A stretch of 64,000 nucleotides of DNA from Chondrus crispus (lineage: Eukaryota > Rhodophyta > Florideophyceae > Gigartinales > Gigartinaceae), in assembly GCF_000350225.1 (NCBI RefSeq), contig NW_005179024.1, positions 124,001-188,000 on the forward strand. The letters run 5' to 3'. How positions within the stretch are numbered: the stretch's first letter is position 1; each line of letters opens with the position of its first letter. This document shows, piece after piece, positions 62,097 to 64,000 of the stretch. The position numbers and the translations under genes were made by a program. Under the pieces are notes generated by a model, which was not told the DNA's origin, searched no databases, and was given only the letters and a program-made list of their open reading frames with translations.

Positions 62097-62906
62097 TTGC
62101 CGGCTGGACCCGGGAGTCGGGGAGGCATGTGGGGGAGGAACTGGGCAGGGAGAGTACTGGAAGGGTGAGTGAGGGCCGGGACGGACGGGAAAGGGGCAAA
62201 TGCTGGCGGGTCAGATGGATGGGTGTAGTGCACATGAGGAGCGGCGGGAGTTGGGCGGAAGTGGGCGGCGAAGTGGCGGGGGGGAGAGTGAGAAGGGTGG
62301 CACTGTGTGGTGCACCTGGAAATAGGGGGTGTGTTCACACAGACAACAGCTCACATGAGCTGTTGTCTCTCACGCGGGCGGATGGGAGAGGGAGGTGGCG
62401 GATTTCGGGTGCGTCTCTTGCGGAAGATTTTTGGAAGAGCCGAATGGTTGTGGAACGGAACAATAGTGATATCAGTTTACAGTTGCCCATGTTCTAGTTT
62501 ATCATAACGAAATTTTCGAAAAGACTGAGGATGGCCAATGATTATCAAGAAACTTCGTAAAGACCAAGTGCATACATATTTTACCTTTGTTCTGCATGTG
62601 AAGTAAATCTTGCTGCACGCAGCGAGGATCTGCGTTTGAGACCTAGTACACCAATGACAAACCAGGTTTCTACAATAGTACATATATGCATAAATTAATA
62701 TATACTGTACACAGAAACGAGGCCTGCGCTACTGTAAGACTTCATCGATTCATGGACAGCAAGGTCAACAACCTTGATCGTCACCCGATTGACGGCCCAT
62801 CCACGGCTGCGGTAATAGTACCTGTTCTTCCCCGCTCACGTTTTCAACAGGAACAAAGCGCAAGGTAAAAAACTATCACGTCTCACTAAAAAACCGTCCA
62901 CCCCGC
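62097..62906 (+). other. Intergenic with 28-bp palindrome
   Basis: Upstream of the ARMC6-like fragment lies a GC-rich promoter-like stretch (62100-62330). The hairpin AGACAACAGCTCA-CA-TGAGCTGTTGTCT sits at 62341-62368. From 62500 the DNA is AT-rich and holds no gene; it is the 3' flank of the NDUFAF7-like gene. Confidence 0.55.
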
Positions 62907-64000
62907 CTACAAACCCCCCGCGAAATCCCCTTGCCCCTTCACAATTCCAGCCACCTTAAATCTAAGCCCCATTTCCGTCTCACCCACCAACTGATCGTAC
63001 TCGCCCTGCAGCCGTTGCAACTTTCTATCCACCACGTCATCGCTGTCCCCTACCCTCTCCCCCCTCTCTACGACGCCTTGAGCGACGTTGCGGAACCTCG
63101 CCGCCGCCCCTAGCCTCAGCAAAAACTCTCTCTGCGTCACGGGCCCGCGAAACTGCACCCCGTCCACGTCCACCCGCTCCACCGCCGTCCGCAAGTGCCC
63201 GAAATCCACATCCGCCGTCATATCCACCCGTCCGGGCTCCGCCAGCACGTCAACCTGTTGGTGCTTCTTAAAACCTCGCAGCGTATCCCCTACCCCCACC
63301 CCGCCGTAGTCCACCAACAGCGCCATCCCCCCGGACTCGCCCACAGCGCGCGACATTGTCTCCACCGTTCCGGCCGCCTCTGCCCCTACTTCTGTCACAG
63401 TTGCATCCACTGGGGCCGGGAACACGCCCAGCAGCGCGGACGCTGGCGTGGCGCTCGGCGCGAGCACGAATCGCAGCCGTGGGCTGTCGTCGCTTGCGTC
63501 CGGCGCGACGTCGACGAGACGCTCGCGCCACGGCGCGGTCGCGTGCTCGCGCTGGAAGACGTGCACGGGAAGCGCGTCGAGAAACTCGTGCGCGAGGAAG
63601 ACGCGCGGGATGGAAGGGTCCGAGTGCTCCAGCGCGTGCTCGAGCGAGTCGAACCAGGAGACGGGGGGGCTGGCCGCGGCGCGGAGAGCGGCTTTCTGGG
63701 CGTCGCGGAGGAGGGGCGAGCGGTCGACGAGCGAAATAGAGCTGGGCGAGGAGCGCAGGGTGCGGAGCGCAGGGAGGGCAGAGGAGAGGAGGGAGGCGGT
63801 GCCGGGGCCGAGCTCGATAAGGGTGTAGGGCGGGGGGATGTGATGCGCGAGAAAGACGGCAAGCAGCTCGCCAAAATGGGCGGAGAGGGTGGGGGAGGTG
63901 TAGAAGTCGCCCTGGGGGCCGAAGATGGTTGGCGTTGTGGTGTAGTAGCCGTGGATTGGGTGGAGTAGGCATTGGCGCATGTACTCGGCGACGGTTAGGG
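62907..64000 (-). CDS. NDUFAF7: NDUFAF7-like mitochondrial arginine methyltransferase (5' end outside window)
   Basis: The frame is open through the right edge; residues LTVAEYMRQCLLHPIHGYY at the edge are the conserved start of this family's domain, so the first ATG in the window (63978-63980) is internal and the true start lies outside. NDUFAF7/MidA proteins symmetrically dimethylate an arginine of complex I subunit NDUFS2 during early assembly in the mitochondrial matrix. Seen here: GPQGDFYTSP and SAHFGELLAVFL, the SAM-binding loop LIELGPGTASLL, the LVDRSPLLRDAQKAAL segment, the signature FLAHEFLDALPVHVFQ, and LLVDYGGVGVGDTLRGFKKH. About 364 codons are visible against about 440 for the human protein. 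Confidence 0.9.
   Translation of the reverse strand, partial: LTVAEYMRQCLLHPIHGYYTTTPTIFGPQGDFYTSPTLSAHFGELLAVFLAHHIPPPYTLIELGPGTASLLSSALPALRTLRSSPSSISLVDRSPLLRDAQKAALRAAASPPVSWFDSLEHALEHSDPSIPRVFLAHEFLDALPVHVFQREHATAPWRERLVDVAPDASDDSPRLRFVLAPSATPASALLGVFPAPVDATVTEVGAEAAGTVETMSRAVGESGGMALLVDYGGVGVGDTLRGFKKHQQVDVLAEPGRVDMTADVDFGHLRTAVERVDVDGVQFRGPVTQREFLLRLGAAARFRNVAQGVVERGERVGDSDDVVDRKLQRLQGEYDQLVGETEMGLRFKVAGIVKGQGDFAGGL

Noticed and set aside
61456-62235. 259-codon minus-strand ORF overlapping the ARMC6-like fragment
   Set aside because: Arg/Gly/Pro-rich shadow frame of a GC-rich gene; the 61548-62096 frame has the better helical pattern and the family match.
63195-63968. Long plus-strand ORF opposite the NDUFAF7-like gene
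   Set aside because: Shadow frame of a conserved gene; no recognisable protein features.

Overview
The window looks like nuclear DNA of a compact eukaryotic genome, most likely a florideophyte red alga (Chondrus-like); that assignment is inference. Seen directly: six complete single-copy host genes read as uninterrupted ORFs (NOSIP, kynureninase, TIM50, a ubiquitin-like/FKBP fusion, PP2A scaffold subunit, sterol delta-24 reductase), short intergenic gaps with pyrimidine-rich promoters, and these gene islands sit between large blocks of LTR retrotransposons and DNA transposons. The sterol reductase is of the DWF1/DHCR24 type and the genes show no spliceosomal introns, which fits red algae better than animals or plants.

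Layout. 1-5092: minus-strand Ty3/gypsy element D (RT, protease, gag, 5' LTR), cut by the window edge. 5162-7640: partial Ty1/copia-type element with a Tudor-like domain. 8180-13451: an apparently complete piggyBac-type DNA transposon whose 1399-residue transposase carries an extra PD-(D/E)XK nuclease-like domain. 14063-16432: convergent host genes NOSIP (+) and kynureninase (-), then a possible intron-containing tRNA-Val. 17762-18094: small C2H2 zinc-finger ORF, then a gene-poor stretch. 20714-30001: host gene island (TIM50, UBL-STI1-FKBP fusion, PP2A-A, DHCR24). 30295-59230: a Tc1/mariner transposon of about 1.6 kb blown up to 28.9 kb by serial insertion of three Ty3/gypsy elements. 60111-61481: PIF/Harbinger-like transposase. 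61548-62096: ARMC6-like N-terminal fragment. 62907 to the edge: NDUFAF7-like methyltransferase, 5' end outside the window.

The nested block is the structural centrepiece. Mariner (TA target) contains element A (31383-58737, target duplication ATATC), A contains B (33214-55450, ATGGA), and B contains C (36406-47603, CCGAG). All three 5-bp duplications can be read, and hand-counted LTR divergence falls from A to B to C, as the nesting order demands. B has an intact 1067-residue pol and a long antisense reading frame between pol and its 3' LTR. A carries two long palindromes that look like inverted duplications.

The most unusual single gene is the piggyBac transposase: catalytic aspartates near residues 462, 547 and 1173 are separated by about 600 extra residues holding a PD-(D/E)XK signature, and it ends in a cysteine-rich domain. 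The host genes serve unrelated housekeeping roles (ubiquitin ligation, tryptophan catabolism, mitochondrial import, proteostasis, phosphatase scaffolding, sterol synthesis, complex I assembly) and show no operon-like logic.
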